Shown here in pieces: positions 1 through 5,532 of a DNA stretch of 7,728 nucleotides. The position numbers and the translations under genes were made by a program. The notes under the pieces are model-generated. The model saw only the letters and a list, made by a program, of their open reading frames with translations. It was not told the origin of the DNA and did no database searches. Source of the DNA: Candidatus Margulisiibacteriota bacterium (GTDB taxonomy: Bacteria > Margulisbacteria > Termititenacia > Termititenacales > Termititenacaceae); assembly GCA_031267055.1 (NCBI GenBank), contig JAIRZV010000119.1, positions 1-7,728 of the forward strand, in the 5' to 3' direction. How positions within the stretch are numbered: the stretch's first letter is position 1; each line of letters starts with the position of its first letter.

Positions 1-1
1 T

Positions 2-112
2 GGACGCGCTAATAACTATGCTGCAGCTTTATATCAAGACATTCAAAGAGCGGATTATTTGGAAATGAAGGCGCGTAATTTGCAAATTAACGTAAACACT
101 AGGTATAATTAA
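2..112 (+). CDS. 3' end of an unrecognised gene (partial, runs in from the left)
   Basis: An open frame enters the window and ends at TAA 110-112, leaving 36 C-terminal residues that finish ...LQINVNTRYN. The piece is hydrophilic, rich in Asn, Ala and Tyr, and has a helical-looking stretch (ALYQDIQRADYLEMKARN). I do not recognise a family. The tRNA-Ala gene begins 21 bases after its stop, and a promoter-like sequence for that tRNA overlaps its last codons. The frame is open from base 2 and ends cleanly before a tRNA, so a real gene end is likely, but it is too short to name. Confidence 0.5.
   Translation, partial: GRANNYAAALYQDIQRADYLEMKARNLQINVNTRYN
80..109 (+). promoter_or_regulatory. Probable sigma-70 type promoter for tRNA-Ala
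   Basis: TTGCAA (80-85), an 18-base spacer and a perfect TATAAT (104-109). Transcription would start near 116, giving the tRNA precursor a leader of roughly 18 bases. The promoter lies inside the last codons of the upstream gene. The assignment rests on motif match and position only. Confidence 0.6.
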
Positions 113-133
113 TTCTCAAATTTTTTGTTACTT

Positions 134-209
134 GGGGATATAGCTCAGTTGGTAGAGCGATTGGTTCGCAATCAATAGGTCAGGGGTTCGAATCCCCTTA
201 TCTCCACCA
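134..209 (+). tRNA. tRNA-Ala (anticodon CGC)
   Basis: Complete 76-base cloverleaf with encoded CCA. The acceptor stem is GGGGATA (134-140) with TATCTCC (199-205). The D-arm is GCTC/GAGC (143-146/155-158). The anticodon stem is 160-164/172-176 with loop TTCGCAA, which puts anticodon CGC at 167-169. The T-arm is AGGGG/CCCCT around TTCGAAT, and the discriminator base is A206. The third acceptor pair is G136 with T201+2 (T203 side), the G3-U70 wobble that alanyl-tRNA synthetase recognises, which supports Ala independently of the anticodon. CGC reads the GCG codon, so this should be a minor Ala isoacceptor. One anticodon-stem pair (G164-T172) is a wobble. Confidence 0.96.
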
Positions 210-210
210 A

Positions 211-225
211 GCCGCCGTAGGCGGC
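211..225 (+). other. Perfect GC hairpin directly after the tRNA
   Basis: GCCGCC-GTA-GGCGGC: a perfect 6-bp GC-only stem with a three-base loop, two bases after the tRNA CCA. No T-tract follows (the next bases are GAAGTGACGAG), so it is not a canonical intrinsic terminator. It may stop or pause transcription, or mark the 3' processing end of the tRNA precursor. It also sits immediately ahead of the promoter of the next gene. Confidence 0.5.
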
Positions 226-228
226 GAA

Positions 229-257
229 GTGACGAGTTTTGAAAAAGAAGTTATAAT
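229..257 (+). promoter_or_regulatory. Probable promoter of the ClbS/DfsB-like locus
   Basis: GTGACG (229-234; four of six matches to TTGACA), a 17-base spacer and a perfect TATAAT (252-257). The predicted start is near 264, leaving a short leader that contains AAAGGA (268-273) seven bases before ATG 281. Promoter, ribosome site and start codon line up well, which argues that ATG 281 is the original start of this gene. Confidence 0.6.
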
Positions 258-280
258 ACCTTTTAAGAAAGGAATGCTTT

Positions 281-376
281 ATGGCACGACCAACTACAAA
301 AAAAGATTTAGCCAAACAAGCCGAAGAAAATTTCAAGAAACTTATGGCCTTGATTGAGGAAAAGGAACACAAATAG
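281..376 (+). pseudogene. N-terminal piece of a ClbS/DfsB-family gene, cut by a stop
   Basis: A 31-codon frame, ATG 281 to TAG 374-376, with a good ribosome site (AAAGGA 268-273). The product begins MARPTTKKDLAKQAEENF and continues KKLMALIEEKE, which from memory matches the conserved start and first helix of the ClbS/DfsB (DUF1706) four-helix-bundle family. The rest of the protein lies in another frame from 378. In intact relatives about 20 or more residues lie between this helix and the W-x-R-DKN region where the second piece picks up, so the locus has both a frame change and lost sequence, not just a one-base slip. It may be a decayed N-terminus. It could also be translated separately as a helix peptide, because the next ATG lies one base after this TAG. 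Confidence 0.6.
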
Positions 377-377
377 C

Positions 378-761
378 ATGTGCGGCACGCAAGACAAAAA
401 CGCCCGTGATTTACTAATGCATTTGCATCGCTGGCATGAAATGGTTATTAAGTGGCATAAAGATAATTTGGCGGGTAAAGAAGCGGAGTTTTTGCCACAG
501 GGCTTTACCTGGCGCACCACGCCGGAACTCAATCTCAAGTTTTGGCATGAATATCAAAACGTAAATTTGGCCAAAGCCAAACGCTTGGTGAAAGAGAGCC
601 ATAAAGAAGTTATGGATATTATTAACTCACACACCAATGATGAGCTTTTCAAAAAGGGCGTTTATAAATGGACAGGCGGCACATCTCTCGGCGCTTATTT
701 AGTGTCGGTAACTTCCAGTCATTACGATTGGGCGATGAAGCTGCTGAAAAAAATGCCCTAA
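378..761 (+). CDS. ClbS/DfsB-family four-helix-bundle protein, N-terminally truncated
   Basis: 127 residues from ATG 378. Family-typical stretches as I recall them are DKNARDLLMHLHRWHEM (about residues 6-22), the FLPQGFTWRTTPELNLKFW region (about 38-56), KESHKEVMDII, ELFKKGVYKWTGGTSLGAY, and a C-terminal TSSHYDWAMK. Intact members are about 165-175 residues, so helix 1 and the following linker are missing; helix 1 is encoded just upstream in another frame (281-376). ATG 378 has AAGGA (362-366) 11 bases upstream, so translation could restart here. A TTG at 354 in the same frame is an alternative start but gives an N-terminus unlike the family. ClbS is known as a colibactin self-protection hydrolase; most relatives are uncharacterised, so the substrate here is unknown. 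The truncation makes activity doubtful. Confidence 0.8.
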   Translation: MCGTQDKNARDLLMHLHRWHEMVIKWHKDNLAGKEAEFLPQGFTWRTTPELNLKFWHEYQNVNLAKAKRLVKESHKEVMDIINSHTNDELFKKGVYKWTGGTSLGAYLVSVTSSHYDWAMKLLKKMP

Positions 762-762
762 T

Positions 763-858
763 ATGACGCTCAAACAACTGCTCGATTATGCCAGAGCCAA
801 AGACGGCGTGGAAATTGACCGGTCTTACGAGTTGGTTTCTGGCTTGTTTAGCCAGTAA
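763..858 (+). CDS. Small unknown ORF after the ClbS-like gene
   Basis: 31 codons from ATG 763, one base after the preceding stop codon, to TAA 856-858. The product starts MTLKQLLDYARAKDG and ends SYELVSGLFSQ: a helical, mostly hydrophilic peptide that I do not recognise. There is no clear Shine-Dalgarno sequence, so expression would depend on coupling to the upstream frame. It may be a fragment of a larger lost gene, consistent with the damaged neighbour, or chance coding. The tight spacing is the only support. Confidence 0.3.
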   Translation: MTLKQLLDYARAKDGVEIDRSYELVSGLFSQ

Positions 859-876
859 CACCTTTGATTTCAGAGA

Positions 877-885
877 TGGTATAAT
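877..885 (+). promoter_or_regulatory. Extended -10 promoter placed for a leaderless PIN-gene mRNA
   Basis: TGG-TATAAT (877-885) is a perfect extended -10 element. No good -35 hexamer is present at 16-18 bases upstream, which is normal for extended -10 promoters. The last base of the -10 is six bases before A892, so the expected transcription start falls on or next to the A of the PIN gene's ATG. There is no Shine-Dalgarno sequence between them. Confidence 0.6.
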
Positions 886-891
886 TATATA

Positions 892-1368
892 ATGAAAAAA
901 CGTAAGATATATTTAGATACAACTATTATTAGTTATCTTGACCAGCAGGATGCGCCGGAACGTATGATGGAAACACACAAACTCTGGGACAAAATCAAGA
1001 TGGGGGAATTTGAGGTGGTTATATCCGATGTTACTACTAGAGAAATTAATGATTGTGAAAAAGAAAAAAGAGAGACATTGCTGGATTATCTTAAACAGAT
1101 TAAGCCTGTCTTGGTTTCTGTAGATGACAAGACGATAGAAATTGCAGAGCGTTTTGTTGATTTTGGTATTTTGAAACAAAAGAGCTTTGATGATTGCCAG
1201 CATATAGCCTCAGCCATTGTAAGCGATAGCGACATGATTGTATCGTGGAATTTTAAACATATTGTCAATCCTAAAACAATTACTGGCGCAAAAATAGTAA
1301 CCACAGTTGAAGGTTATAAGGATTTGCTAATTTGTACACCAACTATGTTAATTGAGGAGGATGAATGA
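892..1368 (+). CDS. PIN-domain protein, VapC-like toxin candidate
   Basis: 158 residues. The PIN-nuclease pattern is visible: an opening beta strand with D9 (KIYLDTTIISYL), E51 in TTREI, D100/D101 in SFDDCQHIASA, and a final acidic/polar cluster D114-MIVSWN-F-K-H-I around residues 114-124. These acidic residues are the set that binds metal in PIN ribonucleases. Family members act as toxins cleaving tRNA, rRNA or mRNA, and are normally held inactive by a partner antitoxin. Length and motifs fit a complete protein. Its last codons contain the ribosome site of the next gene, and its TGA ends one base before that gene's ATG, so the two are translationally coupled. Start ATG 892 has no Shine-Dalgarno sequence but sits at the expected transcription start of an extended -10 promoter. 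The RNA target cannot be told from sequence. Confidence 0.85.
   Translation: MKKRKIYLDTTIISYLDQQDAPERMMETHKLWDKIKMGEFEVVISDVTTREINDCEKEKRETLLDYLKQIKPVLVSVDDKTIEIAERFVDFGILKQKSFDDCQHIASAIVSDSDMIVSWNFKHIVNPKTITGAKIVTTVEGYKDLLICTPTMLIEEDE
1355..1360 (+). promoter_or_regulatory. Ribosome binding site that fixes the start of the small partner gene
   Basis: AGGAGG (1355-1360) inside the end of the PIN gene. ATG 1361 abuts it directly and cannot be served by it, whereas ATG 1370 is nine bases downstream. I therefore choose 1370. The perfect site contrasts with the absence of one for the PIN gene, so the small partner should be made in excess, as expected for an antitoxin. Confidence 0.65.
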
Positions 1369-1369
1369 A

Positions 1370-1549
1370 ATGATTCATAATGTGCCAAAGCCTAAAATCA
1401 GTCCTGATTTTACAATAGACGATATTCATAAGATTCGTGAATGGCATTATGAATGTTTAAAAGATGCTACTCTTGAGGAACGGAAAGAATATTATCACCA
1501 AGGCTCGGAATCCATATTACGAGAACTTGGCTTTATTGCCAAAGTGTAA
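1370..1549 (+). CDS. Small protein coupled to the PIN gene, probable antitoxin
   Basis: 59 residues beginning MIHNVPKPKISPDF. The core FTIDDIHKIREWHYE (residues 14-28) followed by a charged helix (TLEERKEYYHQ) resembles, from memory, a small-protein family found beside PIN genes in varied bacteria (pattern FTIEDIHKIREWNYE). It starts one base after the PIN stop and uses the strong AGGAGG at 1355-1360. Position, size and acidic/helical character point to the antitoxin that neutralises the upstream nuclease. No DNA-binding fold is obvious, so autoregulation is uncertain. ATG 1361 is an alternative start that would add three residues. Confidence 0.7.
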   Translation: MIHNVPKPKISPDFTIDDIHKIREWHYECLKDATLEERKEYYHQGSESILRELGFIAKV

Positions 1550-1565
1550 CGGCGGGGTTAGGCAG

Positions 1566-1727
1566 ATGAATAAAAAAGAAAAAGAATTTGATTGTGTAAA
1601 ATTCAAACAAAAATTATTTGAAAATGCTTTAAAAGTAAGCGGCGCAAAGAATTTAGATGAATACGTGGATTATGTTAATGCGCATTACACAACCTCGCCA
1701 TTGTATAAAGCAGCGGTCAATGCTTAA
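1566..1727 (+). CDS. Second small protein of the PIN locus, antitoxin-like
   Basis: 53 residues from ATG 1566, 16 bases after the preceding stop. The start KKEKEFDCVKFKQKLFENA carries an E-F-D-C-V-K element. I associate this with short proteins found near toxin-antitoxin genes, where it is often followed by a helical region and a C-terminal S-P-L-Y-K, also present here (residues 44-48). The open frame extends upstream to TTG 1464, but that part overlaps the preceding gene and lacks the family-like start. The ribosome site is weak (AGG at 1559-1561 region). It may be a second antitoxin for the same PIN protein or a remnant of another pair. Function is inferred from position only. Confidence 0.6.
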   Translation: MNKKEKEFDCVKFKQKLFENALKVSGAKNLDEYVDYVNAHYTTSPLYKAAVNA

Positions 1728-1774
1728 GAAAAATAAAGTTTTTTAACATAGTTGCCATCCTATTTCTATTTAAA

Positions 1775-1803
1775 TTTACAATTCTGTAATAATGCGCTAA
1801 AAT
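1775..1803 (+). promoter_or_regulatory. Promoter of rpsU and probably the whole downstream block
   Basis: TTTACA (1775-1780; five of six), a 17-base spacer and TAAAAT (1798-1803; five of six). The predicted start is near 1810, giving a leader of about 30 bases that contains AAGGAGG. All four following same-strand genes are tightly packed, so this is the likely main promoter of rpsU-lptF/G-TPR-DUF2344. Confidence 0.65.
1776..1789 (+). promoter_or_regulatory. Inverted repeat overlapping the rpsU -35 box, possible operator
   Basis: TTACA-ATTC-TGTAA: a perfect 5-bp inverted repeat covering the -35 hexamer and the first part of the spacer. Symmetric sites of this kind placed on a promoter often bind dimeric repressors. 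No regulator is encoded nearby, and an AT-rich chance palindrome is possible. Confidence 0.3.
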
Positions 1804-1840
1804 TAAATAAGATGTTTTTTACTCTTTTTAAGGAGGCTTT

Positions 1841-2038
1841 ATGGCTTACGCACAAGCAAGAGACAACGAGGATATTGAAAAAATCCTACGCCGATTCAAA
1901 AGACAGGTGAAAGACGAAAATATTCTGCAGGATTTGCGCGAGAGGGAAGTGTATGAAAAACCCTCGGAGATGCGCAAAAAAGAACAACGCGAAAGAGAAC
2001 GTCAAAACCACCGCCGAATGCGTCTGGAAGAATACTAA
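1841..2038 (+). CDS. rpsU: 30S ribosomal protein S21
   Basis: 65 residues, MAYAQARDNEDIEKILRRFK..., with the S21 hallmarks: an early RDNE-D-I-E-x-x-LRRFKRQV helix (about residues 7-24), the REREVYEKPSE segment (about 33-43), and a very basic Arg/Lys/Glu tail ending RRMRLEEY. S21 joins the small subunit near the anti-Shine-Dalgarno region and helps initiation. The start has a perfect AAGGAGG (1830-1836) four bases before ATG. The permease gene starts six bases after its stop. In many bacteria rpsU is followed by dnaG-rpoD; here it leads an envelope gene, so the usual macromolecular-synthesis operon is not present. Confidence 0.95.
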   Translation: MAYAQARDNEDIEKILRRFKRQVKDENILQDLREREVYEKPSEMRKKEQRERERQNHRRMRLEEY

Positions 2039-2044
2039 AACACA

Positions 2045-3163
2045 ATGTGGCCGCGGGGGGTAATCGGCAGGCTCAAACTGATCGATCGCTATGTCGTCAG
2101 TGAAGTGGTGAGCCTTTTTTTGCTGGGCATGGCCGCGTTGATTATCATCGGCACTATTGATTTGGTGTTTAGTTTTATTGACATGTTCGTCAATAACAGC
2201 GTGCCGTTTCCGATCGTTTTTAAAATTTTGATTTTTAAAATCCCGGCGATCATGGTGTTGTTTTTCCCGATGGCCGTTTTGTTTGCGACGGCGATGGCGT
2301 TGATCCGCATGATCACCGCTTCGGAAGTGACCGTCCTGCGTGCCGGCGGCTTTTCGCTGCTGCGTATTGTTCTGCCGTTTATTGCCGCCGGCGCCTTGAC
2401 GGCATTTTTGTCTTTTGCCAACAACGACCTGCTGACACCTTGGGCCAATGGCGTGTCCGATGGCCTGATCGATAAAGTCGTTTTGAAAAAACCGCTGCCG
2501 GATATTCTGGAAAATACTTTTTTTAAAGAATCGGAAACGCGCTATTTTTTTATCCGCCGCATCGACAAAGCGACCGACATCATGGAAGATATCGCGGTGT
2601 ATGAATTGACCGGCGAATTTCCCCGCGTCATCACGGCCAAACGCGCGCACTGGGACGGGAGCCAGTGGCTGCTGGAGAAAGGTTTTGTACACAAATACGA
2701 CGAGCGCGGCGCGTTGTCCTATCAGAGCGATTTTGCCGATCTGAAAATCAACATCGACAAGAGTTTTTACAATTATTACAAATCGCAAAAAACTCCGTCA
2801 GAAATGTCGACCCGCGAGTTGAGCCGGAGGATCCAAGAATTAAAAAACAGCGGCGCGGAGACCGGCTCGCTCAAAACCGCCTACTATTTGAAATTTTCCA
2901 TGCCAGTGGCGTGTTTGATTTTTGCGCTGGTCGGCACGGCGCTTTTGCTTTTGTTTTTGAGTGGCAGCCGCGATATTTGGAGCATTATCCGAGCGGTCAT
3001 TTTTGCACTGCTCTCCGTCGGTTTTTATTTTTTCCTGATGGCTTTTTTCCGCGCTTGGGGACGTGGCGGCTACATTTCGCCTTTTTGGTCGGCTTGGTCG
3101 CCCAATCTGATTTACGGTGTGCTGGCGGCTGGTATAATAGGCTGGCAAAATAAAACCAGATAG
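2045..3163 (+). CDS. LptF/LptG-family permease (YjgP/YjgQ)
   Basis: 372 residues, the usual family length and layout. It opens with the family-typical LIDRYVVSEVVSLFLLG, followed by three N-terminal membrane segments (about residues 21-46, 58-86 and 103-125). A periplasmic beta-jellyroll domain follows (about 127-275, including RYFFIRRID, VITAKRAHWDGSQWLLEKG), then three C-terminal membrane segments (about 283-306, 312-335 and 348-368). LptF and LptG form the inner-membrane channel of the LptB2FGC transporter that lifts lipopolysaccharide toward the outer membrane, so its presence implies a diderm envelope. Only one permease is in the window; I cannot say whether it is the F or G member. There is no good ribosome site before ATG 2045. 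The short gap after rpsU suggests coupling, and the start fits the family N-terminus. Confidence 0.9.
   Translation: MWPRGVIGRLKLIDRYVVSEVVSLFLLGMAALIIIGTIDLVFSFIDMFVNNSVPFPIVFKILIFKIPAIMVLFFPMAVLFATAMALIRMITASEVTVLRAGGFSLLRIVLPFIAAGALTAFLSFANNDLLTPWANGVSDGLIDKVVLKKPLPDILENTFFKESETRYFFIRRIDKATDIMEDIAVYELTGEFPRVITAKRAHWDGSQWLLEKGFVHKYDERGALSYQSDFADLKINIDKSFYNYYKSQKTPSEMSTRELSRRIQELKNSGAETGSLKTAYYLKFSMPVACLIFALVGTALLLLFLSGSRDIWSIIRAVIFALLSVGFYFFLMAFFRAWGRGGYISPFWSAWSPNLIYGVLAAGIIGWQNKTR
3111..3138 (+). promoter_or_regulatory. Internal extended -10 promoter for the TPR gene
   Basis: TTTACG (3111-3116), a 16-base spacer and TGG-TATAAT (extended -10 at 3130-3138), within the last codons of the permease gene. 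Transcription would start near 3145, about 30 bases before the TPR gene's ATG, leaving its GAGGGAG ribosome site in the leader. This would allow the TPR-DUF2344 pair to be expressed apart from rpsU and the permease. Confidence 0.5.
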
Positions 3164-3174
3164 CGAGGGAGTGC

Positions 3175-5532
3175 ATGACGGCGGATTGGCGTGAATTGCA
3201 GACTTTACGGGAGAATGCGGCCAAATATTTTGCCCAGAATTATTTTTTGCAGGCCGCGGTTTGCGACGAACAGCTGATCAAATACAATAAAGCTCTGGCG
3301 CCGGACATTATTCTCAAGTATTTAAAAGCACAGCAGGAAAATCCGCAGCTGCGCGCCGAGCTGTACAAAGCGATGATCAAGCTGTATCTGGCCGCAGACA
3401 ATCCTTTTGATCTGCTCGACGAGATCAACGAATATTTGGACCTCGCGCCGACCGATCCGCAGGTAGTCGATTTACTGCTCAAACTGGGTTATGCCTATAA
3501 ACAAAATCCGCTGTTGACGCCGCTGCTGGCCAAGGCCGCCGGGCACAATCCGCAAAATTATTCTTTGCTAAAAACTCTTTCGGGGTTATACTTGGAGCAA
3601 GGACAGCCGAAAGCGGCGATCGCGCTCTACGAAAATTGTTTGAAAAACGGAGAAAAGGGGGCTCCGGAAATGCTGAATATTCTGACCGAATTACACATTC
3701 AAGACAGAAATTATACACGGGCGGCCGAATTGTACCGTGAGCTTTCCCGTCAGCAGGCACAGGCGGTGATCGACCGACTGGAATTGTTGCGCGGCAAAAA
3801 AGGCATGTCGGCCGAGTTGCGTTTTTTGCTGGCCGAGCTGCAGATCAAAAGCAAGGAGCCGGACAAAGCGCTGGAAGTGTACGAGGAGATACTCACGGAG
3901 ACTCCGGCCGAAGCGGAAAATGTTTTGACCGCACTGAAGAAAACTTTTTTGGCTATTTACGAAGACTATCCGGCCGCGAAATTCCTGCAGGCGCGGATTT
4001 ATAAAATCCAAAAAAATTATTCTGAAGCGGTCAGCGCTTTGTTCAAGCTCGTCAATCTTTCGCCGAAATACTATGAGCAAGTAGCCGCGGAATTACAGGA
4101 AATCATCAAGCTTGAACCGCGGCAATTTATGGCGCTGGACACTCTGGCGCTGATCAGCGCTTATCAAAAAGATTTTGCCAAGTCGTTTTATTATTACAGT
4201 CGCATTATTGATTTACTGCCGGAGCGCACCGACGATATTGTGGAAAAAGCCAAAGGCGCTTTGCGGGCGCATCCGCAGGTGATCGCCGCGCGGGAGATTT
4301 TGGCCAAAGCCGCTTTTGCCAAAAACAATTACCGTCGCGCCAAGGCCGAAGCCGAAGCGATACTGGCGATCGACGCCAAAAATGCCGGCGCGCACATGGT
4401 ATTGGGACGTTCGCAGCTGGCTATGGGCGAACTGGAGGGCGCGGTGGCGTCTTTGCACGCGGCGCTGTCTTTCAATCCTTATAATAAATTGATCCACCAG
4501 TATTATCAGGAAGCGGAAATTTTGATGCTGGACCGCAAGATCGCCGATCTGGCCAAGCAGGCGGCCAAAGACCGCTGGAAATATTCTCTGCATTTTGAGC
4601 TGGGTAAACAGTATTTTCACCGCGGTTTATTGACCGAAGCGGTCGGCGAATTTCAAACCGTGGTCCGTGACGCCGCGTTGCAGGCCGAAGCGCACCGTTA
4701 TCAAGGGCTTTGTTACAAAGAAATGGGACGTTATGATCTGGCGGCCGCACAGTTCAAAAAAGCGCTGGCTAAGACTCCGGAAAATAACCGCCACGAACGT
4801 TTGAAATTGTTGTTTTACGCCGGTCTGGCCAATGAAGCGCTAGGACATCAGCAGGAAGCTTTGCATCTTTACGAGGAAATACAGTTGCTGGAATTAAATT
4901 ACGAAAACGCGGCACAGCGCGCGGAGAAAATTAAAAATTTTTCGTGGGTGGAAATACGCGGCAAAGCTCTGGCGGCGGTGCTGGCCGAACCGGGTTCCAA
5001 ACGCTTGATCTGCAGCTGGGCTAAAAACAACGAGTCGGAAGAGTACGCCAAGCGTTTTAAAAATAAAAATATCGATATGTCTTTTAGTATGGAACACAAC
5101 AATCATGCCGTGGAATTGGCGCTGTGCGGACGCCTCGGGCAGGCTGAAGAGGATCTACTGCTCGCCGAGCAAATGGACCCGCAATTTACGATCGTGCACA
5201 ATAACAAAGCTGTGCTGGCTCTGCTCAACAACAAACTTGCTGACGCCAAAAAATATCTGGAGCAGGCCAGAGAATTAAACCCGCGCGTCTGCATTATTTA
5301 CGCCAATCTGGGCGTCTACTATTTGCTGGCTGGCGAGCCGGAAAAAGCGCAGGAAAATCTGGAAATCGCGCTGTCGCTGGACAACACGATGTATTTGACG
5401 CAACTCAATCTGGGTGATCTTTACTACACCAAAGAAAACATTCCGCAGGCTCTGTGTTTTTGGCAGAGCGCGCTGCAACTGGGCGTGCTGCCGGAGCTGG
5501 CCAAACGCCGTCTCAAATACTGGCAATTGTGA
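3175..5532 (+). CDS. Large tetratricopeptide-repeat (TPR) protein
   Basis: 785 residues, almost entirely alpha-helical TPR units. Recognisable repeats (pattern A-x-x-x-L-G-x-x-Y ... A-x-x-x-Y-x-x-A-L-x-x-x-P) fall near residues 131-164, 212-245, 266-299, 317-350, 370-402, 404-437, 470-503, 504-537, 545-578, and then 639-672, 673-706, 707-740 and 741-774. A non-TPR linker of about 60 residues (580-638, containing WVEIRGKALAAVLAEPGS) separates the N- and C-terminal solenoids. There is no signal peptide and no membrane segment, so it is probably cytoplasmic. It should be a protein-binding scaffold; no partner or enzyme domain is visible. It starts 11 bases after the permease gene with GAGGGAG (3165-3171) just upstream, and its stop overlaps the start of the next gene (GTGA), linking it to the DUF2344 protein. 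Confidence 0.88.
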   Translation: MTADWRELQTLRENAAKYFAQNYFLQAAVCDEQLIKYNKALAPDIILKYLKAQQENPQLRAELYKAMIKLYLAADNPFDLLDEINEYLDLAPTDPQVVDLLLKLGYAYKQNPLLTPLLAKAAGHNPQNYSLLKTLSGLYLEQGQPKAAIALYENCLKNGEKGAPEMLNILTELHIQDRNYTRAAELYRELSRQQAQAVIDRLELLRGKKGMSAELRFLLAELQIKSKEPDKALEVYEEILTETPAEAENVLTALKKTFLAIYEDYPAAKFLQARIYKIQKNYSEAVSALFKLVNLSPKYYEQVAAELQEIIKLEPRQFMALDTLALISAYQKDFAKSFYYYSRIIDLLPERTDDIVEKAKGALRAHPQVIAAREILAKAAFAKNNYRRAKAEAEAILAIDAKNAGAHMVLGRSQLAMGELEGAVASLHAALSFNPYNKLIHQYYQEAEILMLDRKIADLAKQAAKDRWKYSLHFELGKQYFHRGLLTEAVGEFQTVVRDAALQAEAHRYQGLCYKEMGRYDLAAAQFKKALAKTPENNRHERLKLLFYAGLANEALGHQQEALHLYEEIQLLELNYENAAQRAEKIKNFSWVEIRGKALAAVLAEPGSKRLICSWAKNNESEEYAKRFKNKNIDMSFSMEHNNHAVELALCGRLGQAEEDLLLAEQMDPQFTIVHNNKAVLALLNNKLADAKKYLEQARELNPRVCIIYANLGVYYLLAGEPEKAQENLEIALSLDNTMYLTQLNLGDLYYTKENIPQALCFWQSALQLGVLPELAKRRLKYWQL

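Noticed and set aside
134..209. The tRNA read as an Arg tRNA with anticodon TCG.
   Set aside because: The loop must have T at position 33 (166), which fixes the anticodon as CGC. The G3-U70 acceptor wobble and A discriminator also fit alanine.
172..372. A minus-strand frame ending in the sequence GFEPLTY.
   Set aside because: This is the well-known translation artefact from the antisense of a tRNA T-arm (TTCGAATCCCC), here from the tRNA-Ala.
1548..1562. TAACGGCGGGGTTAGGC resembles the end of an integron attC site.
   Set aside because: No partner GCCTAAC-type arm or palindromic body lies within the expected 60-130 bases, no other site is present between the small genes, and no integrase is seen.
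1728..1750. GAAAAATAAAGTTTTTT after the second small protein as a terminator.
   Set aside because: The possible stem is only A-T pairs and would not be stable enough to support a call.
1886..2788. A 300-codon open frame on the minus strand.
   Set aside because: It lies opposite rpsU and the LptF/LptG gene, whose proteins are clearly recognisable. Its product is a low-complexity mix rich in Gln, His, Arg and Asp with no family features.
2665..3153. A 162-codon plus-strand frame inside the permease gene.
   Set aside because: It is a shadow in another frame of a well-supported membrane protein, and its product shows no domain pattern.
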